A stretch of 64,000 nt of DNA. Origin: Akanthomyces muscarius (lineage: Eukaryota; Ascomycota; Sordariomycetes; Hypocreales; Cordycipitaceae). The stretch spans positions 1,364,001 through 1,428,000 of the forward strand of contig NC_079242.1 in assembly GCF_028009165.1 (NCBI RefSeq), given 5' to 3'. Shown piece after piece: positions 33,101 through 45,790 of this stretch. Within the stretch, counting starts at the first letter, position 1; every line of letters starts with the position of its first letter. The notes under the pieces were generated by a model. It was not told the origin of the DNA and ran no database searches. It saw nothing but the letters and a program-made list of their open reading frames with translations. A program made the position numbers and the translations under genes.

Positions 33101-36100
33101 AAAATATGACGAATGCAACTGATGGATAACCGTTTTATTATTATTTACTACTACTACAACTCTTCTGTACCTGTATATCACGCATGCTAGACAATTGAAA
33201 TGAAGATTAATAATTTGACCGGCCCTGCTCCTGCTGCTGTCGTGGTTGTTCCTATGCGACATTTGTTCCGGAGATTTAGGCGTCGTCGGGGCGAACGCTA
33301 CGAGACAGACTTGCATCCTTTGGACCCAGTGATGGGCACACAGGTGCATCATCACAAGCCTTGTGCAACCCATCCTCATGTGCCGGACGACGCACATGGG
33401 ACACGGATGCAATTCCGCCGTGCAGAGATCGGCGGAGGGCTACTATGTAGAGACTGGTGGAAAGCCATCGACTCAAAGTAGGTGAGGCTGAATGTCGACG
33501 CAGCAGCAGCTAGGCCTGGACGAGGCAATGGGGCACAAGTGCATGCATAGCCCAAGAAGACAAGTAGCATCAATGACAGACTGATTTTTTGAAAAGTCAA
33601 GCACGTATATGCTTGAGAAGAAAGGTCTCGACTTCGTGGCTAGCTGACAAGCATATTGCTCAGCCATTGAACAAAAAAAAAAAGCAGCATTGGCATCCCG
33701 TATTTAACTCTCTCACGTTACACATGGTGTACACACCATAATTTGAATCAAACATGGGCTGGAATCTTTTGTGAATGAATTTCCCAGAGAGTTTCAGACA
33801 CGAGCAACCAGTGATAGGGCGAGCGCGCGTCCGGGAAACGATTCAGCCCGCTCCCGACCGAGCCTGTCAGTACTGCGTAATCGAGAAACACGGGAAGGGC
33901 CATGTTTGACGCAAGCATGACAAGTGAAGAAAGAAAAAAGAAAGAAATGAACGCATTGAAAAACACCGCTCATCTATTGAACTGTCGCAGAATTTGCGTT
34001 TTTCTTCTTCATGTTTCTCTTGTGGCAACGCCGTCCATCATCATGTAGAAGAGAGATGGCGGGCGCTGAGCTGAGACTCTGGCCCGCAGTAGCCGCCGCC
34101 ATTCCGCTATTGAAAAGCGGTCTCATCGATGGGAACTGGGGCCGTTCGTCGGCGCCGGTAAGCTAGTGTTTACTTGGCAGTGACATCAAGAACAGAGATG
34201 AGGCACGAGATGGAGGCATGAGATGATGGAAAGAAACGAAAAGGGAGGGTGAGATCGGCAGATGACTGCCCCGTTTGGAATCAATAGCAGAGACTTCTGT
34301 AGGTCTCATGGCTACTGGGTAGTTGCCCGTTACACAATGCTTGTCTTTGAATGAGATTTCCAGCTTATTCGTGCACGACAGCTCTTCCACGACCAGCATG
34401 CAGCCGAGAGAAAAGACGCATTTAAAAAACGAGACTTGAAAGCCCCAAAGCCAATCCTTTTGTGTGACTGTTTTGCCAGTAGATGGCAGCAGCGACAAGT
34501 CTTGCAGCGCGCCGCCGCCCTTGTGTTGTCTCTTTCCTCGCATGTACAGCTGCATAATTTTAGTGGTCAGCCATGCAAGGCCAATTGGCATCGTAGAGAG
34601 CCCCTCGGGCTATCTCGCTTGCGTCGCCGTCCTTTCGACAGAACAGGGGGCCCTTTCCCCCCCTCTCTCTCTCTTTGGCGTCTCTCCTCTTTCGTCGTCC
34701 ACTCTCCGGGGAGCCGGGATGGTGGGGAGATGGCGCAGGGCAGATGCAGCATCGTGATTTCCTCCAGGGATCGATGCCCGCGCACCCTGTCAACTGTTGC
34801 CGCCCGAAGTTGCGTTTTATTCACCCTGTCGATCAATCTCGAGGTCTTCATCGTCTCTCCATCGCCCACCGCCTTTAATGTGGAACAAGAGTTGCTTCAG
34901 GGGAAAACCCGCCACACCCCGCGGAAATCATGGCCAGGTGGTCCGTATGACGGAGGCGTAAAGATGTCCAATGACTCGCCAAGAAGAGCTCAATCTCAGG
35001 TCGCCTCATTGAGGTTCATCGGGGGGGCTTGCTTGCTCTGGCCCCCTCCGTTGAAGTGGCGTAGTAGGGCTGCCAGCGCCATGTCCCAAACCTGTATTCA
35101 ATGTGCGGCCTACCTTCTGAGATCAGTCTTTTAGCTTGTGGAAACCGCATACCGAGACAGGCAAAGATGCCCGACCGAGATTCTTTTTCTGTCTGCATCT
35201 GGGCCAGTTGGCCAGCAAAAGCTATGTCACGAAGCAGAGCAGTGATGGAGGAGGACTCACCCGCGCCTAATTGGGGACTTCGCTGGCATTTAAGTCGATC
35301 CAATGAGGTCGGTCGCTGCTTGCGTGCGTCAATGATGACCTTGAGACGACTAGGATTATCTGTTTCAGCCCTTCTCTTGGTTCGGATTAATCTGGCTGTA
35401 AAAGCCATCCCACCACAATATACTCATGCCGTGTCCATACAACCCCTGTCGCCGCGGAGGACTATTTTGAGACCCGGGCTGGCTGGCTGGCTGGCTCAGA
35501 CGAGCGCACCCATTCCGCAGGCAGCTCCCACACTTGTGAGTCAAGAACGGTCGCTTTGAGGGTCGCCATCCTCTTGCAGTGGCAGCGTATCTTGCAGCTC
35601 CTCGGATGGGATTGCACCCGAAAGTACTTTGACGCCTCTTGCAAGGGTATCTGTTTAATGTTCCAGGGCTACTGGTACTTGAAGGTTTGCAACCTTCATC
35701 TGGTCTGACTAACAGCCATCGCTGTCTTGGACGGTCAGCGAGCCTCCTGGCATCGCAGATGGGGTCTCGTCTGGTTACTTTGGCACATGCGCCAGTCAAT
35801 TTAATTCCCTCCTGTGTGCGAGTCGTTATTATTAATGGCACACTCGTCGGCGGCTCAAGATGACCCCCTACTAATGTATGTCACACGCCGAATCTCTCTT
35901 TTCGGTGGCTTCTAGCCAGCCCAACATACTGGTAGGTCTCAGGCTGACGGTCGTCACACAAGTTCGTATTGGGCCTCGAAACGCACACCGGTCTGTAGAC
36001 CCCGCGCTTTTGGCGGACAGAAATTAATCTGAAGGGGTGGCTCTAGCTCTTCCCAGTCGTCATCGACGTTTCTGTCTAGTTCTCTCAATTTCAAGATTGA

Positions 36101-36452
36101 GGGTGCGCTAACATGGCGCGTGGCGTCTTGGGATTTCGGCCAGCCCCTCTCTCGCAGCATGCGAATGCTTGATCGATGGAAAGAAAGATGGTGTCCACTA
36201 ACAGGGGAATTTCGAGGCGGACTTGAAAACCTAAATATAAATGGAGGAGGACTTTTAAGTGTCACTACGTCCCGCAGATCTCAATTCTCCACGGCGCCTC
36301 CATTCTCGTGCAACCGTTCGCTCAGCTCTTATACCTCACCTTGCGTCCCCTCTCCGTCATTCTCACAACTACCAGCACTCTGTTGATTGTTACGCAAAAA
36401 CCCCCTGCCACTCTCATCGAAAAATCTCTTGTCATTATTTTGCGTATAAAGA
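33101..36452. other. Intergenic, 3.3 kb, no gene seen
   Basis: Contains the PDX1 3' UTR and the promoter of the Zn2Cys6 gene. A minus-strand ORF at 34163-34591 (142 codons, real ATG) and a plus ORF at 34436-35134 overlap each other; neither has a motif or a clear codon signature, so I leave both out. Poly-A and TTATTATTT-type low complexity follows PDX1 at 33100-33180. Confidence 0.45.
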
Positions 36453-38913
36453 ATGACCCGATCAAAAGTTCTAGACGAGCAGCGAAAGCGAATTGGGCAA
36501 GCCTGTAAAGGCTGCCAAAACCGTAAACAAAAGGTGCGATATCAAGAAGGATGAATAACAGAGCCGGTGGAGCAGTATTGACATTTCGCAGTGTGATGGC
36601 CAATCGCCTTGCTCTGGCTGTGAAAAACGAGGGCACGCCTGCACATATGATCCTGAGAGGAAGCGGAAGAGTATTAGTCGGATTCCTAAGCACGGTGATT
36701 ATGGGCCAGCCTCCAAGACCATGTCACTTCAGTTTCAAGGGCAAGTTAAGCTGGAGTCTGGACAATCTCCTACTCTGCGCTCGCCTCTGGGCGATAATTT
36801 TCTTCACCCTGGAGCTTTTGAGCCTGCGTCGGCAATGTCAGAATGGGGTAATACGTCCGATGTGCCACCGGACAGGTACGAGTCTGCTGCCGCTACAAGG
36901 GCGCACAGTCAAACTTCCGCCTCTGTCTGTGAGTTTTGACCATCCGCTACTCTTATATGAACAAACTGACACGATTGATCGTCTGTAGGTGGTTCCTCGA
37001 CGGCTAGTTTCCTCGCGGAGATTAAAAAACTCGTATTACCATTGTCTGGGCCGTGTCCCTTTACGCAAAGTCATGAAAACTTTACTAGACTAAGGAGCAA
37101 TGCCCATCCGCAGGTAACGCCTGATGCAGTGCCATTGCCCAGCCGACAGACAGCAGAGCGCCTTGTGAGCGTGGCCCGCCAATATGTATGTTTGTCCTTC
37201 ATGCGAAAATCTTCTTTACTAAAACGTCCTCTAGAGCAATCACTTGGTGGAGATATTGGATGAGGTCACAATACAAGAGCTACTCCAGACTTGCTACTCT
37301 GAGCTCCGCCCGCAAGACCCAGGTCGTACTTGCTTGTTGTACCTGCTCTTCGCCGCAGGGTCCGCCACGCCTGAGGCCCAGAGAAAGTCAGAGTACTCGG
37401 ACTCTCCTCTTTCAGACACTCTCGGAGAAGCAGACAAATACTTTGACTTTGTTGAAGCGACGCTGCTGCGTATCGGAAGCTTCGAACATTTCGAGATCTG
37501 GATGATTCAAGCATGGGCGCTCATGACGACTTATTCTCTCTCTGCTTCTAAATGGAACGCGGCCGATGCTTATATTGGTAGATATCTTCCTGTTACGAAT
37601 GTAATAATGGCACTCACTAACTCGAGGGACTAGGACTGGCGGTAAGGGCTGCATACGTGCTTGGCATCAATCATGTGCAGGGGGCGTCGCCGCGTGCGGC
37701 AACTGAGGGAAAGGCAAATGCTGTCCACGCCAAGCTTTGGAAGTGCCTCTTTGTTCTTGATTCCTTGGTCGCTGCGCTTCTCGGCCGGCAGCCGCAAGCT
37801 CTCAAAGAAGATAAATGCAAACCCATCGCGCCGGGCGACTGCTCGCCGTCCAGTCCCAACAACGGCCGTGATGACTGTCTCGAGTTTAACGTAGCCTCTG
37901 CCAAGGCCATCCGGAAGACGCTCAAGCTTGTCTATAACCCGAGGCACTTCCCAGCCGAAAAGGCATACTCCATGCTGCAACAGGCCCAGCTGCAGCCGCA
38001 GCTCGGCCCAGTGGACAGCTTGGCCACTTTGCATGCCAGGCTGTTTCGAAACTATGCAATGATGCTGCTCACGAGGCCATTCTTTGTGCAGGAACTGTAT
38101 CAGTCGTCGAAGCAAAAATACTCTGAGCGTTCGGACACGACATGGAGGTATCTCTCTGAAACGTGCGTTGCTACAGCGCACCAATCGATTGAGTGCATTT
38201 TCGAAGCGCATAACCAGTCCCGACAGTTGACGAGTGATTACATGTGGCGGTGAGTACTACCCTCAACCTGGGGAAGCCCGAGCAAAAAGAAACCAGAGAC
38301 TGACTTTTCTTCCTTCACCAGACAGTGTCTGTTTACCGCCGTGTTAGTCATTCTGAGCAACCAATTCTTTGGCTTCAACGAGAATCCAAACTCGGATACA
38401 GTCATCTCACAAGCATTCACCACCTTGGACCAGTGCAGCGTGCGCAACCCCGCAGAAGAAAGCGAGTTCAACAGCCTCCTCTCGCTGCGCCGGCTTGTCG
38501 ACGAGCGTAGGCGGCGGTCGCTGCCGATGGGCCGCCCAGTCTTCCTGGATATGAATCACTACGGAGGAGCGTACGACGTGCACAGCGAAAGTAGCCGGAC
38601 CAGCCCCGTCTTTCCCACGCACGATTTTGCGGCAGCGGCGGCGGCTGCTGCTGGGTGCCCAAACTCGACATACTGCGGCTCCGACGGCCGTCGCTACTCT
38701 GTCCAGTCGATCGCGTCGTCGGACTATTTAGAGTCTGCCGTGCCGCAGCTGCATATATGGAACGGAGTCATTCCGGGCATGAATCCTCCTCCCCGATGTG
38801 GGAGTGATGCGGAGTGCTATGGGTTTGTTCAGCAGGACGGATACGAAGGCGACGCTATGCATGCGACGCAGGAGTGCACAGCATTCCCGGGGCAACAACT
38901 ATATCTATCTTAA
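36453..38913 (+). CDS. Zn(II)2Cys6 fungal transcription factor with middle homology domain
   Basis: Sequence-specific regulator of the Gal4 class. Six exons (36453-36533, 36592-36928, 36989-37185, 37235-37577, 37634-38249, 38322-38913) join in frame to 721 residues; every intron has GT-AG ends and a length of 49-72 bases. The binuclear zinc cluster is Cys18-x2-Cys21-x6-Cys28-x5-Cys34-x2-Cys37-x6-Cys44, split by the first intron just before Cys28. The central region (about 230-480) resembles the fungal-specific transcription factor domain, including GLAVRAAYVLGINHV and a later helical block (LHARLFRNYAMMLLTRPFF). The C terminus has an Ala-run and low-complexity sequence. It is convergent with the oligopeptide transporter 246 bases downstream; that it regulates the transporter is possible but not shown. 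The target is unknown. Confidence 0.9.
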
Positions 38914-39159
38914 TGTATAATGGAGAAGTTCTGTTTCTCAGCATTGTTATCAGGTTTTGGATGGGATAATATATTCGGACGTTTTTTGACATCCGGCGGC
39001 GCAAAGCGGGTAAAAGTAAGGTTTCTTTCAGGCAATCGATTCTATAGATATATGATGTGTCTCTAAATGCTCAGGCGCTAGTGTTGCATTCGTCGAATAA
39101 CGGCCATTCCTCGACACTGAATGAAGCCCAAACCTGGCAACCTCATCGCAACCCCTCTC

Positions 39160-41982
39160 TCACCATGTTGCTGGACCAAACGTCTGCCCCTCTGGCAGGA
39201 GCGCCTGGATCGCCGTCCCCTGAAAGTCCATTGTCTTCTCGACAATGGCGTTGCCCCACCACTGCGGCGGCTTGATGTCGTGCAGGGTAAACGCAAAGAA
39301 GAGGACGAGCGTGCCAAACGCCAGACCGAGGTCGAGGCCGCACGAGGTGAGAAAGTTGAGGCGCGACCACCAGCCGAAGTGGCGCTTCTTGATCCAGCAC
39401 TGGAAAACGAAGCCGACGATGCCCCAGGAAAAGTAGTTGAGTGGCGTGGCGGGCGGAATGGCGCCGGCGCCGCCAAAGATGACGGGCGCCATGAGGTACT
39501 TGGCGGGCGAGCTGGGCCAGCGCCGGGTCCAGAGGTAGATGGCAACGGGCGCGACAGCACCCAGGACGAAGAAGAGGAAGAGACCGGAGTAGATGCGGCC
39601 GGGGGAGAAGATGCGCGCTGGGCCGATGAGACCCCAGATGATGGACGCTGCGTCTCAAGTGTTAGTATTTGAAGTAAAGAGGGGGCCGGCGGGGGAGGGA
39701 ATCTGGTTACCGGAGAAAAAGACTCGGCCGCCAGGACAGGTGAATCGGTCGCGCTGGTGAATATCGCAGACGTTGTCGATGCTGCCGAGGGCGAGGTTGA
39801 GGACGGCAATCTGGACAAAACAGGACACGGTGGTGGCGACGACTTGGGCCATGAACATGGTGCGCGGCGGCACCTTCATGTAGTGGCCAAATTTGAGATC
39901 GGCAATGAAGCCAAGGGATTGAGACCTGCCAGAATAGTTTAGCTTGAGATTGAATGTTCCTCCTACAACAGCGAGTGCTCACATTGTGACATAGCCAAAT
40001 GTCTTGAATCTGCGGAAGTCGGTAAGTAAGGGAATTGCAAACTTCTTGTAGCAGGGCAACATACAACATGAGACCGAGAGGACGACCGGGCTGGATGTAA
40101 CCGTAGATGAACTCGGTCAAGACATTGAGACCGATTTGCGTATTCGTGACAGCCTGGATGATACCAATCGGCAAAGAAAATGCATAGGAAATGAAAATGG
40201 CCAAGAGAAAAGCCCACCATGCAAAGTTGGTTGGGTATGCGACAACGGTATAAAGGCCAATGGCAAGCATCTATGCGACGGTTAGCTCTGTTGCGGCAGC
40301 GATTTCCGCTGGGATACAACGTACAAGTAAAAAGAGTGACAGGTACCACCAGTCTGGTGCCTCGGGATATTTACGCATCATCTTCATGTGAATGTCTGGC
40401 TTTTCTGTGGTGCTATTGCGGTACTGCTTCCAGATGGTCTTGCGGCTGTGGATCCATGTGTGCACGAGAAGTGCCGAGATGGACGCAAAGGAAAGTCCAT
40501 AGGCAACGGCAAAGGTGGTGCTGATAAAGAGCGGCGAGTATGCTTTGTATGCCGGCTCGTTGAGAGTGAATTGCGGCGTGAGGATCTTGGTCGTGTTGTA
40601 CGCCTTGCCTCTGTTGTCGTAGGTGCCAGCGTCGCTCATGGGCAGGTAGGGCGAGTACCAGGCGCCGCTGTAGTGCAATACCGACGAGAGACAGATGAAG
40701 AAGAGGACAACGCCGAGGAGCGTGTTGGCAATGGCGTGCCTTTTTGGAGGTTAGCTGAGCTGACTATACATGATGTATATGAGTGTATCATCAAGGGCCA
40801 ACGTACCAAGGTGGGATTAGGGGCGAGCCGATGTAGCCTGCAACTTGCGTCCAGTCAAAGGTGATGGGCAAAAGTGACAAGCCGGACACACCGCCAAACA
40901 GTTGGTTGACAACTGCATTCTCTGGCGCAAACCACGTAGGAAACGCAAAGACGCTGAGAAAACGGGCAAAGAAGCCGGGAATGAAGAAGTAAAAGAAGGA
41001 GCCTACAGATACCAGACCGAACCACTTCAGTCGAGGCATGGACCCGCCGAGGACTTTATGATCAGGAGCGCTGGTTTCCTCATACATGGCGTTTAGTAGA
41101 GTCACGCTGACCAGATTCTCTGGCCAGATCATTGATGCAGGATATACTAAATAGCTGATTAGCTGTGACCAAGGATACACGACTGAGTTACGTCGGCTCA
41201 CCCAAGAACTTGCGCATGACGCCGGCAATACCGTAGCCGAGCGACTGCGTGGATATTGTCAAGAGAAGCTGGAATAAGATGCCGAAATCCTGCTTGTAAA
41301 ACACGAGCTGCGCGAGGATAATGTCGGTCGAGTACGCCACCGAAAACGAGACACCCGCCATGACGGTGATGACGGCGTGCTCCTTGATGTTGAACGGCCC
41401 CGGGTTCAAGCTCCACCGCACGCCCAACGTGCGAAACTCCCGCGCGGGCATGATTCTCGCCCAGGTGTGGCCGATGGGGTAGGCGACAATCTGCGCGACC
41501 AGGGGACCGATGGAGATGCTCGGCTGGCGCAGCGAAAAGAGCGTGTTCATGGACGCGCCGGCGATGGTGAGGGCGAGGCCGATGGTCCACGCGCGGACCG
41601 TGTTGGCCGGCACGTCCTCGTCGTAGTTGCGCACGGCGGCGCGGACCTCGGGATACGGCGAGTTCTCGGCCTCGGTGTCCTTGAAGACGGAAGCACCATT
41701 CCCAAGCGAGACGCGATCCCCAAGCTCGAAAGCCTCGGCGGCCTGGTCAGGATCGAGCAGGCGGCCGTGTTCTGAGACGTTGCCGGCTTCGTCGTTGCGT
41801 ACGCCGGATGAATGATCATCGGCGTCAAAGTCGGACCACTTGTCAAAGTCATCGGCGTCATGGTCATTGTCCTGCTGGAAGGAGTGTCGCGGCGTGGTGC
41901 GCTCAGTGACGCCCATGTCCTGGTCCCTGCCGCTGGTGTGCACCGCCTGGACAGAGGGGCCCGCCAGCCTGTGGTCGCCCAT
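39160..41982 (-). CDS. Oligopeptide transporter of the OPT family
   Basis: Proton-coupled membrane transporter for small peptides or related compounds. Seven exons (41202-41982, 40807-41146, 40325-40739, 40065-40270, 39983-40009, 39711-39925, 39160-39647) give 823 residues, in the usual OPT range. One exon is only 27 bases and is required to keep the frame (FKTFGYVTMSQSLGFIADLKFG across the junctions). The N-terminal ~130 residues are hydrophilic and acidic. OPT hallmarks follow: SLNPGPFNIKEHAVI near residue 190, IKEHAVITVMAGVS, SQSLGFIADLKFGHYMKVPPR, and many hydrophobic spans. The C terminus includes HFGWWSRLNFLTSCGLDLG and a final charged tail. Substrate cannot be told: members carry peptides, glutathione or siderophore-like molecules. 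Confidence 0.93.
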
Positions 41983-42857
41983 GGCCTTTCGAAGGTATGA
42001 AGGCAGGGGGCTGTGCTGCGGCAGAGAGCTGGTCGCGTGTCGCGCTCATATGAGGCTGCGAAACAAGCTTATACCGCTACGCTACTCCCTGAGTGGAGGG
42101 GTTCAGCACCTGGCGAGGCGATTCGAGTGATGGAGGTATCGGTACACAAGAATCAGATAGTTTGATGGAAGAGATGAGCTGATGATGGTGACAGAGCTGT
42201 TGAGAGCCCAGAATCTGTGGTTCGGGGACGTCAATGGCTGGGGCTGAGGCCACATACGTCCAAGACAGCTGGGGGAATCGCGATATGTCGCGGCGGTTGG
42301 ACCCTGAAACCAAGGCGGGCGGGACAGAAATGGAGTTGAAGAGCACACAAAATACAGGAGCTACAGGCGATCATGGGTACCAACGTACGCTGAGACAGCG
42401 CTAGAACCACTGTGAATTTAGCGGCTTCAGGGGGGTGTGAGCATGTTTCTAGCGCCATCACACACTGTGGACAGCGACATAGGTACCTGCCTACCTAGTG
42501 CCTACCTTCCTAAGCTTTGTTTGTGCGACTGGGCGCTGTTTTATGACAGATACAGGACACTGATTATTGCGAGAAATATGTAGAGACCATCTTAAACAAA
42601 AGAGAGATGATCTCAATTGTTCTCAGGCGTCCGTATAATTGCTGAATGTGCAAACGGCTCTATCAAATTTGATGTCAAATGGAAAGTGTCGCGTGCGGTG
42701 CCGTCAGAAACCAGATACACATGCAGTTTGCCATTCAGGAGCCCACTTGTGCTCAAACTTCAGCCCGTCAACACAGAGAGCTTCACCGACACCACGGCCT
42801 CTATCACGTCTCACGCACTACTTGCTCAGAAACTGACAGCTAGGATATGGAATTATA
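41983..42857. other. Divergent promoter region, transporter and mitochondrial KAS
   Basis: Holds the OPT promoter (minus) and the KAS promoter (plus). A TACCTGCCTACCTAG element cluster is at 42481-42513. An in-frame stop lies five codons before the KAS ATG; ACTGACAG just upstream (about 42833-42840) could be a splice acceptor if a presequence exon exists. Confidence 0.5.
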
Positions 42858-44201
42858 ATGCGACGAGTCGTCGTGACAGGCCTCGGCGCCGTCACGCCAC
42901 TAGGGGTCGGCGTCCGGCGCACATGGAACCGTCTTCTCGCCGGCGACTGCGGCATCACGAGCGTCGCCGACCGCGAGCCCAAGGAGCGCTGGCAGGAGCT
43001 TACGAGTACCGTGGCAGGCATCGTGCCGCTTGGCGGTATTGAAAAGGGAGGATGGAACGCGAATGACTGGCTCAGCGCCGCCGAGCAGCGCCGCATGTCG
43101 CTCTTCACCCAGTACGCCATCGCGGCGACTGACATGGCGCTCAAAGACGCAGAGTGGAACGCTGTCAAAGAGTCAGACAAGGAAGAGACCGGTGTCTGCT
43201 TGGGGAGCGGGATAGGGAATCTTGACGATATATACACTACGAGCTTGGAGCACTATAAAGGGGTGAGTTGGGCCCCATGATGCGTCCGACAGTAACAGCT
43301 CAAACTGATAACAGTGTAGGGATATAAAAAGGTTTCGCCACTGTTTGTGCCCAAGATCCTCACGAACATGGCAGCTGGCCACATTGCAATGAGGTATGGC
43401 TTCCAGGGCCCAAACCACGCGGCCACGACGGCTTGCACTACCGGCGCCCACTCCCTCGGCGATGCATCACGGTTCATTGCGCTTGGCGATGCCGACGTCA
43501 TGATTGCCGGCGGTTCAGAATCCTGCATACACCCTCTGACATTTGCCGGGTTCGGACGCGCGCGCTCACTCGCCACCGCATACAACGACCGACCCGAGTC
43601 CAGCTGCCGGCCGTTTGACGCGGGCCGCAACGGCTTCGTCGTCGCCGAGGGCGCCGCCGTCTGCGTGCTCGAGGAGCTGGAGCACGCCAAGGCGCGCGGC
43701 GCCCGCATCTACGCCGAGATCAAGGGCTACGGCTGCAGCGGTGACGCGCACCACATGACGGCGCCGCGCGAGGACGGCCAGGGCGCGTTCCTGGCCATGA
43801 GGAGGGCGCTCCGCAACGCCGGCGTCAGGCCCGCGCAGGTGGGCTACATCAATGCCCATGCCACGAGCACCGAGGTTGGCGACGTGGCGGAAACCACGGC
43901 CATACGGCGAATAATGACGGGAGAGGAGGGCGTGTCGTCGGAGGGACAAGTCACCGTCAGCAGCACCAAGGGCGCCGTCGGACACTTGCTGGGTGCAGCG
44001 GGGGCCATTGAGGCCATGTTTACGATACTGGCCATCCACGAAGGGATTGTGCCTGCGACGCTGAACCTCGAGTCTCCCAATGTTGGAGCTGACTTTGATT
44101 TTGTGCCGCAAAAGGCCAAGGAGAAGTCGATAGGTGTGGCTGTCAGCAACAGCTTTGGTTTCGGCGGCACGAATAGCTCGCTGGTCTTTGGGAAATACTA
44201 A
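42858..44201 (+). CDS. Mitochondrial beta-ketoacyl-ACP synthase (CEM1/OXSM-like)
   Basis: Condensing enzyme of mitochondrial type II fatty acid synthesis; elongates acyl-ACP with malonyl-ACP and supplies the octanoyl-ACP used for lipoic acid. Exons 42858-43262 and 43320-44201 (57-base intron) encode 428 residues, full length for FabF-type enzymes. The Cys-His-His triad is visible: Cys174 in TACTTGAHS, His322 in INAHATSTEVGD and His364 in KGAVGHLLGAAG. The family signature NSFGFGGTN is near the C terminus. The protein begins directly with RRVVVTGLGAVTPLG and has no obvious presequence; yeast Cem1 also starts close to this motif, so this is not alarming. A bacterial-style single-function enzyme in a fungal genome points to mitochondria rather than the cytosolic type I synthase. 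Confidence 0.93.
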
Positions 44202-44763
44202 ACCCTGCAGCATAGTCGAATGTGTAATATTTATGTACTACACCATGTCTACTATCAGAAGAAAGACGACAAAGTCAAAACAGACAACACAATCAACTAA
44301 AACAACACACATGTTGTCTATTTTGTCACTCACATGCAACCAGGGAAAGGGTGCAATTGGACAGTCCCTGTCCACTGACAAGTTCACGGTTGTCACCACT
44401 ACATGCATGCCAACTTACACGACTTTGCGGTCCGAAATGATGATGAATTGTTTTTTAAAAAAAGATACAGATACACTTCGTAAATATTTTATTTCTTCTG
44501 CTTCCTTTATTCTAGTTTTTATTAACTCCTTCCTCATTAATTCCACATACCAGAATCCGATATGCTCAGATGGGAGTCTCCACCAAAAAGACATGACGGA
44601 CCAGTCAGGCCACCGATATTCAGCCGGCAACTTTTTTTTCGTAGGCAATCTCCTTGCATCATAGAATACCTCACGCTCTTCCCCTTGCGCGCGCAGAGTC
44701 CCTACACAACGGCTTTCGAGGCCACTGAGAGCCAATTTCAATACAGCCAAGACAGCAAATACC
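44202..44763. other. Intergenic between KAS and CBP3
   Basis: AT-rich stretch at 44210-44540 (KAS 3' UTR) followed by the CBP3 promoter. A T-run at 44630-44640 is present. No coding signal. Confidence 0.5.
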
Positions 44764-45790
44764 ATGGCCTGCCAGACGTGCCGGTCGCAAACAAGGAGCA
44801 TGCTGCGCTCTGCCCTCCGCGCCGGCGTGACTGCTTCCTCCCCTGCTGCACGAAACGTCGCCGCGCCCCCCGCCGCCACTGCCACTACGAGAATAACGAC
44901 GACAACGAGAACACCGACAGTACGAGGCTTCAGCAGCTCATCACCGCGTCATATTCTTGGTCTCCGCGACTCGTACCGCGTTGTTGGTGCCTCAGAGCGC
45001 CTGTTCAAAGTCTGCGCCAAGCCCGCCGACTACCGCATCACAGACGAGGAGCGCAGACAGGACCTTGTCCAGAAGCGAGACGATGGCGAGGAAGTTGGCA
45101 AAGCAAAAGACCCAGAGAACGTATGGAATAACAGTAAGCACATTCCTCTGCCCGACAAACATGGCCGTCCGAAGCAACGAGCAAGACAATTAACACGCCC
45201 CCCCCCCCCCCTCAGCCTTTGGCCTGCAGCCCTCGTTCAGCACATGGTCGCACGTCACCATGCTGCACCTGTACCTGATCAACGCGCGCCTGCGGTGCTT
45301 TGACCGCGACGAGTACCGCAACTGGTCGCAGCAGATGATTGACCACTTCTTCTTCGAGTGCGAGAAGAAGATGCACCTCGACCACAACATCACCTCGAGC
45401 GCCCTGCGCCAGCGCTACCTCAAGGACATTTTCGTCCAGTGGCGCGGCCTGCTGCTCGCCTACGATGAGGGGCTCGTCAAGGGCGACGCCGTCCTGGCCA
45501 GCGCCGTCTGGCGCAACCTCTTCAAGGGCGACCCGGAAGCCGACCCGCGCGCGCTCGTCGCCATTGTTGGCTGGATCCGCGCGAGCCTGGCCGCGCTCGA
45601 GGGCACCTCGGACATGACGTTTCCGCAGCAGGCGGCCGAGATTCTGGTGAAGCCAGTCGACGTGTTCTGGACGAGGCTCGAGGCGCCGTTCCTGAGCGAC
45701 CAGGGAGACAAGGCGCCGGCGCCGGCGCAGACGCAGCAGCAGGTCAAGGCGAAGGCGGCCGCGGCCGAAAAGGTGGCTTCTGCTGTTTAG
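44764..45790 (+). CDS. CBP3: Ubiquinol-cytochrome c reductase assembly chaperone CBP3/UQCC1
   Basis: Mitochondrial factor that, with Cbp6, binds newly made cytochrome b for complex III assembly. Exons 44764-45133 and 45216-45790 encode 314 residues. The 82-base intron has a GTAAGC donor and a CTCAG acceptor preceded by a C-homopolymer. The first ~75 residues are a mitochondrial targeting region: Arg/Ser/Thr/Ala-rich, almost without acidic residues, with RGFSSSSPRH as a likely cleavage area. The conserved ubiquinol-cytochrome c chaperone domain spans about residues 120-290, with TWSHVTMLHLYLINARLRCF, a YRNWSQQMIDHFF block and DIFVQWRGLLLAYDEGL. The tail is Gln/Ala/Lys-rich. It lies 0.6 kb after another mitochondrial gene on the same strand; no operon is implied. 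Confidence 0.92.

Noticed and set aside
34163..34591. Minus-strand ORF of 142 codons with a real ATG
   Set aside because: No domain or codon bias; overlaps a longer opposite-strand ORF. Not enough to call a gene.
36453..41982. A metabolic gene cluster made of regulator plus transporter
   Set aside because: Only two genes are adjacent, no biosynthetic backbone enzyme (PKS, NRPS, terpene synthase) is present anywhere in the window, and the KAS is the mitochondrial type.
42617..43042. Plus-strand ORF of 141 codons upstream of and overlapping the KAS start
   Set aside because: Out of frame with the KAS catalytic protein and Arg-rich as a shadow; a presequence exon could not be joined convincingly.
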